64,000 nt of DNA from Rhizophagus irregularis (lineage: Eukaryota > Glomeromycota > Glomeromycetes > Glomerales > Glomeraceae): NCBI RefSeq assembly GCF_026210795.1, contig NC_089433.1, forward strand, positions 5,295,001 to 5,359,000, read 5' to 3'. Position numbers and translations under genes: made by a program. Positions 24,376-35,329 of this stretch are shown here, in pieces (positions within the stretch are counted from its first letter, which is position 1; each line of letters starts with the position of its first letter). The notes under the pieces were generated by a model that was given only the letters and a program-made list of their open reading frames with translations, was not told where the DNA came from and ran no database searches.

Positions 24376-25756
24376 AAAAGGGGATTGCTAACGGCAATCA
24401 TCGCCTGGGGGATTTTTGGGATTTTTTTTAAATATGTCACATGATGTACAATATATAGTAAATCGGCTGATGGCTGATTTTTTCGAACTTTTGATCGGTT
24501 AAACTTAAAATTTTATTGCGAAGATATTTTTAAAAAATTTTTTTGCAAACATATTTATTCAAAATAATTTTATTAATGAAATTTTATTTTTATTTGCAAA
24601 TGTTAAAATTTAAGTCACACATTTTAAAGAAAAAAATCACCGTGTTTATTTTTAATGAAGCGATACAAATAAAAAAAAAATAATAATTATTAAAAAAGAT
24701 ATGTAAATTACAATGATCAAGGAGAAAGATGCTAATAAAAAATGAAACAACAATGGAGTAATGGAAAGTAATAGAAGATGAAAAAGAATAATAAGTGATA
24801 GGAAACAAAAAGGAGAAATAGGACATGATGAGAGATGAAAAGGAGTGATGGGAGACGAAAAGAAGTAATGGGAAGATGAAGAGGAGTGATGGAAGACGAA
24901 AAGAAGTGATGAGAGACGATAAGGAGTGATAAGAGACAAAAAGAAGTGATAGGAGACGAAGAGGAGTGATGGAAGGTAAAAAGGGTGATGGGAGACGAAA
25001 AGAAGTGATAGGAAGATAAAGAGGAGTGATGGAAGACGAAAAGAAGTGATGGGAGACAAAGTGGAGTGATGGGAGACGATAAGGAGTTGATTAGGGACAA
25101 AAAGAAGTGATTGGAGACGAAAATTAGTGATGGGAGATGAAAAGGAGTGATGAGAGGCAAAAGGAAATGATGGGAAGTTAACAGGGGAGAGAAAGAGATA
25201 ATAGAAAATAAAAGTTGTAATAGAAAATAATGGGAGACGAAAGGATGGAATAATGAGAAGTAATACAAAAAAAATGATCATGAAACCAAGTAAAGAATAA
25301 AACCATAAAGTAAAAAAAAATGAAGTTAGTAAGGATCGAAATATAAGATAGAAACGAAATAAAAAAAAGTAAATGAAAAATAAAAAAACATACCTTTATT
25401 AATTGTGTATGAAACAGAAACAAAATAAAAAAAATAAAAAAATGAGTAAGAAACGAAACGTAAAGTGAACCTTAATTGCAGAACCGGAAGGACTAAAGGA
25501 CCTAAAAATAATGAAATAGAGTAGTAAGAAATAAAGTGTAAGCAGAATCTAAGTTAGAAATAAAAAGAAAAGAAAAGAAAAATACCTTGAGGCCGAAAAA
25601 ACCGAGGAAACGGACCTATACTGAAAACGAGATTCGATAAACAAACATGACGCGATCATGTGGCCAATCTGGCCAATCAAAAATATTAAATCTGTCACGT
25701 GATCGAAGTCTCAGGCGACAATTACCCAGGCGACGGTTAGCAATTCCCTAAAAAAT
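24376..25756. mobile_element. Non-autonomous DNA element with degenerate terminal inverted repeats
   Basis: The left end, GGGGATTGCTAACGGCAATC with ATCGCCTGGG, pairs as an inverted repeat with the right end CCCAGGCGACGGTTAGCAAT, and GTCACATGATG inside the left end pairs with TCACGTGATCG inside the right. The interior has no transposase. It is mostly a 20-bp minisatellite. Its right end is where the retroposon at 25,757 inserted, so the right flank is duplicated at 28,359-28,376. Confidence 0.55.
24830..25175 (+). repeat. 20-bp minisatellite (GAGACGAAAAGAAGTGATGG-like)
   Basis: About 17 imperfect copies of a 19-20 bp purine-rich unit containing GAGACGAAAAGAAGTGAT. Open frames in two minus-strand registers (Ser/Phe/Leu-rich) are by-products of the pyrimidine-rich complement, not genes. 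Confidence 0.9.
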
Positions 25757-28376
25757 GATGATTCGTGAAAAAAAAAAACTCTTTCCCCTTTCCATTATTT
25801 CATATAGAAATCCGCTGTTTTCTCACTTTACACCCCTTTTACGTTTTTAACGTTCGAGAAGAGAGAAGACCACTGGGTGGCTTCTTATGGAAAGGTCCTT
25901 CTCTTTATTACCCGACCTCTGAAAGAAGTTTTTACTATATTCTTACCCTACTTTTCCTCAAAATATATTGAAAATATGGTTCTTACTTTTCAAAAACCTA
26001 TTCCCTTGGGAAAATTTTCTTTCAACGTCTCATTTCACAAATTTCACGTGACTAAACCCAATCGGGCTGGATGTAACAAGATTTACGAAATCAGAAGATC
26101 AAAAAGTTTCTTTTTTGAGTTAGCTGATCTTTCAGCAAACACCAATGATATTCATCTTAAAATACACACAAATGATTATCACATGAAATCAACCCCTATT
26201 AGCTACTCTTCCACCTGTAGCTTTCCTAATCTGAAGTTTCAGATTAGTAAGATGTTACAACATTTTTTTTCTCATCAAAAAGTTATCCCACGCTCCATCC
26301 AAAAGAAATATTTTAATCTTATTCGTTCTAAATTACTCGATAGATGTTTTCTTGTCAAATCACGTGCTGATAAAGTCACACAAAGAAATTCACAGACAAA
26401 AACTTTCTTTAACTTTTCATATAAACGTTACCGTTTTCACTTTGGTATTTTCACACCGTGTAATTTTCTCACCACTTACAACTTTGGTACTGATCACACA
26501 CAGATGTGCCGTGTCCCTTCACCCTATATTATGTCTCATAATAGACGCGCTTGCATATCTCACCAAAAAAATTTAAACATATTTCATTATACAAAGAAAC
26601 CGCTTACCCCATTATCGAATGATAACAGCAACAACAAACAGTTTCATGCTACCCTTATTCACAAAGAATGGCAACTTCGCACCAAAAAATGTGTTTACTC
26701 AAACCGTCTTGGAATCTCGTACAACATCTCATATTTAGCTAATGAACAAAAATCTTTTCAGACACACAAAGAACGCTGCATGTATCAAAAACGATTGACC
26801 AATTTTCAGTCACATCACTCCGACAGTAGTAAACGGAGCAAAAATCAAAAATTACGCTTTCAACGGGCATGTAGATCTACTTTCTACAACCGTGGCCGGA
26901 AACCAAAGAAAACACCTCACAAACGTTCGATCACTAAGGAAGAAAAGCTTCATCGTGCTCGGCAACATCACTTCCTTTTTTTACCTTCACTAGTTATTAC
27001 TAAACCTATAACACATTTAAAATATTACAAAGGGTTTATGCGCCGAACTGAGGATGATTATAAATTTCCTATACCTCCCGAGCGATCTAGAGGACCTGTA
27101 GGCGCAGGAGCTGTTATAACTACGATACAAGATCGACTCTCTCGACAACATCCTGGGAATAAGTTACCTAGTACTTCACATACTCACTCACCTGCCACCC
27201 ACTTACAACCCATTCTCCTCAATGAAGAGAAAACGTGGCATGAGAAGTTGGGCATTTGGATTCCTAACGACCTTTTCCCCTACGTAACTGAGGAACCTAT
27301 CTATATCTCTAAAAGACAAGAAAAACTTAAAGGCCAACAATATGAACCAGGTTGTATATACTGGTTTGATGCTATCAGAAAACGTAAAAATGCTCATGAA
27401 TTAGCTATGCAACGACAAAAAGAACACGAAGCAGAAGAAGTTACACGTCTTGCCCATGAAGCAGACCTTTCCACTAGAGCAAAACTCTGGGGTACTTCTG
27501 CCGATCGTATAGAATATCGTGAAGATATGATCAAAGATCTTACTAAATTTCAAGATCACTTCCACAAGAAAATCACACCTTTAATCGACCGCCGTTCCGT
27601 TCTAGAGAATAGACTCAATCAAGGCAAAAACGTCTACAAAACTAACAAACAATTACTCCAACTAGAGTATGAAATAGGTCGTTTTAACATCGACTATTTT
27701 TCTGTCATCGACGACAACGGGCCTCACTACCGTTATAAAGGACACACCTCGGACGACACAAAACAATTAGAACTTAGACCACACAAGCGTCCCCCTATCT
27801 TAACTACAAATCCAGATAGGCACAGTACTGACATCAAAAAATTGAGACTCGATATGATGTCTCCTGAAGACTTGAAAGTCTTCACTCTTCCTTAACTCCG
27901 TTCGGTTACAACTTTCAGCTTTTTTTTTTTACCTAGTGGCACGCTGATAGTTATAGATTTGTTTTATTCCTGCCACACTTATATTCTTGACTTGTATTTT
28001 AATACATCTTTCTTTCACGGGTAACCCCCATGTACAACTTTTTATCATCGTACAACAATTAGAATAGTGCTGAACCATTCCACCTATGACAGTATTTACA
28101 GGTGGCGGTCTTAATTGACCGAAAGAAAAATACGGATCGTTTCTTTTTTAGATTTGATTGTGCTAGCCTTTACTTTGGTTTATTGGGATGACGTTAGGGA
28201 CTCCTCCGGGTTCGTTAAAAGTACCAGAGTGGCGCTGTCCTCGGGCGGTTTGATTATAGCTTAGTATTAGATAGCGTTCGACTTTTGTTTTATCTTTTGT
28301 TCTTGTCTATCTTTCTGTAATCTTGTTCACGTGGTTTTAAAAATAAAAATAAAAATAAAGCAATTCCCTAAAAAAT
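25739..28376 (+). mobile_element. Single-ORF retroposon, copy A, with 18-bp TSD
   Basis: The element body is 25,757-28,358. AGCAATTCCCTAAAAAAT occurs directly before it (25,739-25,756) and directly after its (AAAAT)n tail (28,359-28,376), a textbook target-primed insertion. It has a 5' leader of about 220 bp, one long ORF, a 463-bp 3' untranslated region and the tail. No reverse transcriptase or endonuclease is encoded. Copy B at 41,888-44,653 (minus) shares the protein and 3' region, including a block around ACAGTATTTACAGGTGG. Confidence 0.9.
25976..27895 (+). CDS. Retroposon ORF protein, RT-less (copy A)
   Basis: 639 residues from the ATG at 25,976. The frame is open from 25,877 but has no earlier ATG. 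Blocks shared with copy B: K-F-H-V-T, RRSKSFFFE, LHLKIHTNDY, KTFFNFSYKRYRFHFGIF and a C-terminal TSDDTK followed by E-x-R-P-x-K-R. The N-terminal 350 residues are basic and aromatic-rich, as in nucleic-acid-binding proteins. Residues around 480-600 are charged and helical, probably coiled coil. No RT Y-x-D-D, endonuclease or zinc-knuckle motif is seen. By analogy with LINE ORF1 proteins it may coat the element RNA. That is inference, and the family is not one I can name. Confidence 0.75.
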   Translation: MVLTFQKPIPLGKFSFNVSFHKFHVTKPNRAGCNKIYEIRRSKSFFFELADLSANTNDIHLKIHTNDYHMKSTPISYSSTCSFPNLKFQISKMLQHFFSHQKVIPRSIQKKYFNLIRSKLLDRCFLVKSRADKVTQRNSQTKTFFNFSYKRYRFHFGIFTPCNFLTTYNFGTDHTQMCRVPSPYIMSHNRRACISHQKNLNIFHYTKKPLTPLSNDNSNNKQFHATLIHKEWQLRTKKCVYSNRLGISYNISYLANEQKSFQTHKERCMYQKRLTNFQSHHSDSSKRSKNQKLRFQRACRSTFYNRGRKPKKTPHKRSITKEEKLHRARQHHFLFLPSLVITKPITHLKYYKGFMRRTEDDYKFPIPPERSRGPVGAGAVITTIQDRLSRQHPGNKLPSTSHTHSPATHLQPILLNEEKTWHEKLGIWIPNDLFPYVTEEPIYISKRQEKLKGQQYEPGCIYWFDAIRKRKNAHELAMQRQKEHEAEEVTRLAHEADLSTRAKLWGTSADRIEYREDMIKDLTKFQDHFHKKITPLIDRRSVLENRLNQGKNVYKTNKQLLQLEYEIGRFNIDYFSVIDDNGPHYRYKGHTSDDTKQLELRPHKRPPILTTNPDRHSTDIKKLRLDMMSPEDLKVFTLP

Positions 28377-28439
28377 AATACCTAAAAATATATATAAAAT
28401 ATCCAGTAAATATGATGGAAATGAATAATTTAAGAAATA

Positions 28440-28900
28440 AGATAATTTATTTCTTGAGGCTAATTCCATAAACGTTAAATGAAAAAGCTGGAGCTGGAAT
28501 GATGCTAGTTAGCATGTGATAGAACTCTGGTTGGTATTAACATATCAAACATAACTTTTTCAATTAGTTTTCTTATTTCAGAATTATAATAATTAATTTA
28601 TTTCATTCGTGATAAATGATTTAAATAATCAAATTATGTTAATACATCTAAAACAAGTAGCCATTTAAAAGGTTAATCTTTTAAGTATTAATTTACTTTT
28701 TAATGTTAGAAATAAAAAAATCACTGATTAAAAAATATAGATCCCAAAAATGATTATAAGGGAAATAATACAACAAATAATTAAAGATAAGAAATTATTG
28801 ATATTTATAGCTGGTAAAATAAAGCAATTTTTTATTATTAATAAATACTTTCGATATTGATTTCATGATTATTTTATTATTTATAAAGAAAATAAAGCAA
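28440..28900 (+). pseudogene. Decayed kinase 3' tail
   Basis: Around 28,610-28,675, GATTTAAATAATCAAATTAT and ACATCTAAAACAAGTAG followed by AAAAGG match a small 3' exon of the kinase family (compare 22,890-22,957 and 60,963-61,019), but no frame is kept. It is probably a fragment of another kinase copy left behind by local duplication. Confidence 0.35.
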
Positions 28901-29253
28901 TAACCATAGTATACAATAGTAATTCATGATAAATTCTTAGTTTGTTTTTTGGATAGAATTTAAATTGCTTTAAAAAATTGTACTCCTCGGTTTCATCTTA
29001 ATTTCATTATAGAATTTAATTAGCTGTTGAGGATATTTGACGTATTTGATTGGTTAAATATCACATATTAGGAAAAATTGTTGAATAGGGTTTTCCTTTG
29101 TTGAATATATTTCAATTTAAAAACGGATAATTATAAAAGGGTTAAAATAAGTAAATTTTTTCATATAACATAATTGAGTCTCGTTAGTTTCAAATATAGA
29201 TATAGGTATTTATTTATATAATCCAATAAGTACAAATAAATAAATAATAAAAT
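28901..29253. other. Intergenic AT-rich DNA, no gene seen
   Basis: No coding or structured signal beyond short A/T tracts. Confidence 0.5.
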
Positions 29254-29323
29254 GAATCATTTAAATTACATACTAAGATAACTTATAAAGCTTATTACTC
29301 TAACCTTAGTGTTTAAATAATTC
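29254..29323 (-). repeat. Copy 3 of the shared hairpin element
   Basis: On the minus strand: GAATTATTTAAACACTAAG, loop with TTAGAGTA, then CTTAGTATGTAATTTAAA. It lies downstream of the minus-strand kinase gene, in the same orientation relative to transcription as the other kinase-linked copies. Confidence 0.8.
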
Positions 29324-29462
29324 TGGGTGATAATATTGAAATAATAATAAATAAATATATTTATCTTAAAATATTTAACTCACTAACCAATTTAAAACCC
29401 ATCCAATAAAAAATAAATCAATGTCAAATGTTAATACTTTATAATACGCCTTATAATATTTT

Positions 29463-31831
29463 TCATAAATAATTACCTTCCGGAATCTCTAATTCATCTT
29501 GATCTTCTGAATGAAAGTTTGGATTATTAAAAGTTTCATCATCTTCTACGTCTATTATAAATATAAATTATGTCAATTCTAATTTGGTAATAAGAATAAA
29601 TAATAAATTTCTTACCATCATTTACAAAATAATTTCTTTGCATATATTGGAATTCGACTGTAAAATTGTACGTATAATTTTAAAATAAATTTAATTACCA
29701 AATAACCGAAGAAGTTTATTTTAAAATGGTTAAACAATTAATTACCTTTATTACTATTCAATTTGATCTTTTTGGATTTATTATTATCAGTTACTAAATC
29801 TTCTTTCTCGTCTTCTGTTTAAAATAAATAAGAAAATTATTTTTATTTAAAATATATACGTATATAATAATAATTTTAGCATCGTTTATAATTACCTGAA
29901 TAAATTCTCTTAGATTTACCCTTTGTCTCATTTTTATTATCTATAAATTGATTTTTGAAAACAGTAAATATTAATTTATAAAAATTAATTTAAATTATAT
30001 TTATTTTTCTTTATTTGTTTACCAATTATTGTAAAATTATTCTGTTTGACTTGACATTCAGACTGTTCAGATATAATATCGCCAATTTCTGAATAAAATA
30101 AAGAAAATTAACTTGTTAAATTTAATTACAATTTATTAGTATTCATATATAAATTATTACTTACTGTGCGGAATACTTAAACTAAGTTGTAAACTATGAT
30201 AAGCTTTAAATACAAATAATTAACCAATTTTGCATAAATATTTTTATAAATAAGCAATTATAATAATTACCTTGTTGTTCTTCTGTTAATTTAATAAATA
30301 GAAATATAAAAAAAATTAGTTAAATATGATCAAATATAATCTTAAATACACCTAAAATAACGTAATTTTAAAATAATATATTATACCTTCAGTGGCATTT
30401 CTTGGTTCAGGTAAATCTTTAAAAATATGAACTTTACTAAGATTTCTAATTAATGAATTTGTAGAATTAGAGTTTGCATAATTTGTTACAAGTATATTAT
30501 TATTTATTTGCGGTTCAATATCTTCATTTTGATAATATAATCTACATAGTTCTCGAATTTCATAATTAAGATGATTAATATCAGGTCTTTTTGTTGGATC
30601 AGCATTCCAACATTGTTCCATTAGTCTTTTATATTCTAAAGGAGTTCCCGGTATTACTCTTGGTCTCATTCCATTTATAATTTTTAATGCTAAATCACAA
30701 TCATGTTCAAAATTAATAAAAGGTGATTGTCCTGACGAAATTTCCCACATTAACATTGCTATACTGTAAATATCAGACTTAAAAGTAGTTTCTTTTCCAG
30801 AAATAACCTCTGGTGCTATATAAGGAAGATTTCCATATATACTATTTAATGGTTTATCAGCTGGTCCGCAAAATCCAAGATCACTGATGAAGTAATCAAT
30901 TTGTAAAAGTAATATATTTCCTGAATGTAAATCTCTATGAATTGCATTTTCATCTTGAATTTGAGAAAGTGATTCAATTATGAAATAAGCAATCTCAATT
31001 CTTTTTTTCCACGTAATTTTATGATAATTTTGTTGTAAATATTTTCTCAAATCCATATCCATTTGTTTAATTACAAGCATATAATTACCATCTAATGGAT
31101 CTTTTGTTAGGCCATAACATTGTACTATACTTTCCCATTTGTTACTTAGAGTGAAATGAGATTTACACTAATAATTATAAAAATGTATTTTAACTATAAT
31201 TTAATTAATATTGCATTACAAATAAGTTTGTTATATATACCTCATCAAACCAACTTCTATTAGCATTTTCAATATTTTCCAATTTTTTAAGTATTACTTT
31301 TTTTGTGCCATTTCTAAATAATTGTTGTTCTTGATTATCCCATTTAATGTATGGTCCATCAAGCCAATCTGCTGTATAAATTTCTGAGCATCCTCCTTTA
31401 GTTAAATATTGAATATTTTGTAATTTGTCATACTGGATCCATTCTATTATCCTATTTGGTCTCACTGTTTCCATTTGACATGTTTTTAAAAGATCATTTA
31501 TATCATCATTTTTAGACGTCCAATGTGTAAATTTTGCTTTTAGGTAATTTCGAATGCAATATTCACAATATAATTTAGCCAAACATTCTTCTTGACAATT
31601 TTCACAAATTCTTTTTGTCCCTGAATTATTAAGAATATTATACATGTCAGATGATAAATTTATTGATCTTATTGCTTCTAATTTTTCATCTTCTGAAAGT
31701 GATTTATCAGCAAGAACGGTTTGCCTCATAAATTCATCTGCTTTTTCTCGATTATTATGAATATTTATATCTACTAATGCAAATGATTTATTCAATACAA
31801 TATTAACTATTTCATATCGAATATTATCCAT
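29463..31831 (-). CDS. TKL-type protein kinase, nine or more exons
   Basis: Exons in transcript order: 31,831-31,241; 31,167-30,387; 30,282-30,271 (12-nt micro-exon); 30,203-30,165; 30,088-30,023; 29,940-29,896; 29,814-29,746; 29,657-29,616; 29,551-29,477. Exons 2-9 are joined in phase 1. Reading on from the last donor gives a stop at 29,463-29,465 (about 577 residues). Paralogues splice to one more exon encoding D-G-F, but here its acceptor is TTGG, not AG. Exon 1 has a Cys ribbon (C-E-N-C, C-E-Y-C), the W-T-S motif, a G-G-C-S glycine loop and VILK. Exon 2 has HRDLHSGN, DLG and APE. The tail is acidic and Ser/Asn-rich with a K-K-I-K segment, probably disordered. A cytosolic Ser/Thr kinase is expected. 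Partner unknown. Confidence 0.85.
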
Positions 31832-34042
31832 AGTGAAATTTTTAAATTTTGTGAAATGGTTTATAAATTCTGAAGATAAAAAATAAGCGAATTCAATGAG
31901 AATAAAGCAACAAAACGGAATTTATTTGTGTAACAGAACGGATCGTCAATGATCGTCGTATTTCTAGAATTCCAACGAAGAACTCGAATTTAATGAATGA
32001 GATCAATTCTTATTATGGTTAAGATGGACAGATATCACGTGATTATTATATTTGGTACCTTGTTTATAAGAAAATGCAACGAATATCCGATATAAGTATG
32101 GAATATTGTATAAAGTGCAAATATAAATAAGGAAAAGTAGTGAAGTACATTAATTTTCTACAATCAAAAATAGTCTTCTTTTAAAGTTTTAATTTTTTTC
32201 TTTCAAAATATTTTCTACTAAAGTTGTTTAAGTTGTTTAAATGATAAGACTACAAAATATATATCATAATTTATTTTAAGTTTAAATTTAAAATTAAAAT
32301 CCTTATTATTTTATGTAATTTATAAAGTAGACGTTCTATAATTTTGATTTGAAAGAAAATATAAAATAAAATGGAATATGGCAATCATTTTATGGCAAAA
32401 TTTTGAATGAGCTACTAGTATTTATAATTATATAATATAAAACGGAACCGTTGGAATAAAAGCGCCATTAATTATAATATATAAACCTTGACGAAACTAA
32501 ACCTTGACGAGATTAAACTTTGACGAAACTTAAAGTTTTTTATTCATTGATATTTTAAATAATTAAGTTTATAAGTCGCTACTAATAATTAGATATACAG
32601 TATTAATGTTAACCGAAAAAGTGAATGAACTTCAACTTATATTAATAAAAACGGGATATTGATTCTTCACTGTTTCAACTGCTTCAGCTTCAAGTGTAAA
32701 AAATATAATATTTAAAGTTAACAAGATGACATGATGCCTTTGAAGTATTATAATTCTATATTTTTATTGGTTCATAACGTGGCGGGAAACAGAATTCTGA
32801 TAATGCAATATTTTCGCATAAAAGCCCTGCCTCTGATAATAACACATTTCCATAACCCTTTAATTTAATTAAAATGATAAAATATTAATTTATTAATAAC
32901 AATAAAATGACAATAAAATATAATTTTTTTTTTTGCTTATAATAAAAAATCATTCTCTTAATGAATAAATTATTACTCAAATAATTTTTTTTCACTTTTT
33001 TGACAGAATTCAAAATTAAAATTTTGACATTAAATAATTTTAATAACTAACTTAATTTTCAATTTATTAATATACTACAGTATGTATAAAGAAATAATTT
33101 GACTAATAGTATAATCAATTTTCTACGTACAATTATTTATAAAAAATAAATTTTATTAATTACTATAATGAAACCATTCTTTTTTATTTAATATAACAAT
33201 GAAATTTTACAACTGAATTTATTTTCAAAATTCGCTCTTAAGATAGAATTCAAAACTAGCCAATCAATTTTGATAATTTTAAAATAAAAAAAAACATTGA
33301 TAAGAGGTATAAAGAAAAAGTAAAGAAACAATCAATCGAAATCATAAAAAATTTGATTAAAACAAAACTAATATTTTAAGAAAAATATCAAATATGTTTT
33401 ATCATGTCATTATTAGGTAACTGTCAAATAAAAGTTTATAAATAGTTAGCTTAACCAAAGAATCAAGTTTTTGTATAGTAATTTGTAGTGACACATATAC
33501 CTTAAGTAACTAATTATAAAAATATTTATAAATATATATATATTTAAGTAGGAACTGGCACGTAAATCAGTATCTGGTATAGTTCGATTTAGTAAATATC
33601 ATATTATGTGATACAATAATAAGACATGTACAATACAATAAAATAATAATATCAAGTGAGATCCTGTAAGCAAAATCCTGCTGTAAGCAAGACCAAATAT
33701 TTTAATTTAATTAATTTATTTCTTTCAATGTTTCTTAAAGGAATATGTAATGGAGTTGATTAATTTATAAAAAATGAGTCTTCAGAATTTCTTTAAAATA
33801 ATGTGATATTACAATTATTACATGTAAATTTATATTAAAAATAACACAAATAAAATTATTAAAGAAATCGCGAAATCATAAAACTAGATTTTATTGGTTC
33901 TTTAATTTAGTATGTACAGTAGTTAATAAAATAAAAGAATCGTACATAATAATTAAGATTTATTTATATAGTAAATTAAAAGTACATGTTACTTTAAAAA
34001 CATTACATACGTAGATCATATTAACTGCACTATTCATACATA
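31832..34042. other. 2.2 kb intergenic DNA, no gene seen
   Basis: AT-rich with one CACGTG at 32,036-32,041, about 205 bp upstream of the kinase start. GACGAAACTAAACCTTGACG and similar short tandem units (ACCTTGACGA, about 12 bp) occur near 32,485-32,535. Nothing else is supported. Confidence 0.5.
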
Positions 34043-34396
34043 TTAATAACCTTCTGTACATCCATATAGACCTTCAACGAGTACGCAGGCTTGATTTTGA
34101 AGACAACAGGTTGAACCATCAGCGCAATAATTATCATCAGGCCCGCATTCAATACTGCAATGGTTAGGACCAATGCAAGTTGACGATATTGGGCAACATC
34201 CGATACCATTTTCACATAAAAAATATGTGGGATCACCGCCACACTGAGAAGCCTGTCTTGATACTAAAGATGGTTTTCCCTTAGGGACTGTCACCGCTCT
34301 AAACGCAGTGCCTCTTTTCCAACTAGTTGGCGTAGCAGAAGTGAATGCAATGAAGGTTACGATTGCTAGAACAAGTATTAAGATAAGCTTTTTCAT
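34043..34396 (-). CDS. Small secreted Cys-rich protein (granulin-like spacing)
   Basis: 117 residues in one exon. Residues 1-20 form a signal peptide (K-K, then a Leu/Ile/Val/Phe core, then T-S-A). K27-R28 is a plausible Kex2 processing site. The C-terminal half has 12 cysteines in two similar modules, each with a CC pair (N-G-I-G-C-C-P, D-G-S-T-C-C-L), reminiscent of granulin or other disulfide-knotted peptides, although granulins have more CC pairs. The protein is likely exported and oxidised. In a mycorrhizal fungus it is a candidate symbiosis effector or cell-wall-associated peptide, which is inference. A TATA-like TATAAAT lies about 85 bp upstream. Confidence 0.85.
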   Translation of the reverse strand: MKKLILILVLAIVTFIAFTSATPTSWKRGTAFRAVTVPKGKPSLVSRQASQCGGDPTYFLCENGIGCCPISSTCIGPNHCSIECGPDDNYCADGSTCCLQNQACVLVEGLYGCTEGY

Positions 34397-34480
34397 AATG
34401 ATTTGGAATTATTTGGTAATTAAAGGTTGTTCAGTTTTCTTTGAATTGTGAGATTTGGAGTGAAGGAATTTAACACTTGT

Positions 34481-34487
34481 ATTTATA
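34481..34487 (-). promoter_or_regulatory. TATA-like box of the secreted protein gene
   Basis: TATAAAT on the minus strand, 85-91 bp before the ATG at 34,396. This suits a core promoter with a short leader. Confidence 0.5.
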
Positions 34488-34499
34488 AGTGATGGGATG

Positions 34500-35329
34500 A
34501 AAGGAGCTAGGCGTTATTATACCAAAAAATGCATCATAAAGGATTTTAAAATATTTACACAATCTCGAATTAGTATGTGTAGCAAAGGAGATTATTTTTT
34601 GTTTGTTGTGTTGTACTGTAAACGGATGGTAAAGTTTGCGAAGTGGTGTGTTAAGCCTAATATACAAATTTATATAATTTATAAAAATACATTATTTATT
34701 CACAAAAGGATAAACGCAAGTATACGTGATCCATAAATCTGCTTCAATTTACAACGTTACAATAATATTACAATGAACAACCAATAAAACCAATTTTATT
34801 CATGAATAAGAAAATACAAAATTTTCCGGTTATTGTTCGCAAATGTTGTTCTATGATTAGATCAATCAACTGATATCTTGTAATTGAAGAACCTTAATTA
34901 ATCTTTTTACTAATTCCTTTTTTAAATAATTTCAAGATTTCGCTATTTAAGAAATGATTTTATTAAAGAAATCACATTAAACTTGTCGTTCATTTAATAA
35001 ACATTCGACAACAATTGTAAAACGAGTCAAATTATAATATATGGTTATTTCGATAGAATTTCTGTGATTGATTAAAAAATATTATATTCATAAATAATAC
35101 ATAGTAAATCACGTCTTACGTTGAAGCAACTATGCAGTAGAGTTCTTTGGTAGAAACTTTTTGTCCGAATTCTTCTGTATTACAAATCAATAAAATCAGT
35201 TGATATGTGGTGTAATTCTATATTAGACTATATTAGGAAAAATGCGCATTCGTCATGATGATAAAAAATCTAGAATCCTTTTTGAATTAAAAATTAAATT
35301 GAGTTTGATTCTTGTTTTACCTATAAAAA
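34500..35329. other. Intergenic DNA, spurious ORFs only
   Basis: The short plus-strand ORFs here (34,497-34,736 and the start of 35,242-35,574) show no motif or homologue in the window and overlap repeat DNA. Confidence 0.45.

Noticed and set aside
24652-25281. 209- and 178-codon minus-strand ORFs with Ser/Phe/Leu/His repeats
   Set aside because: Two overlapping registers are both open across a 20-bp pyrimidine-rich tandem repeat, which is the signature of a repeat artefact.
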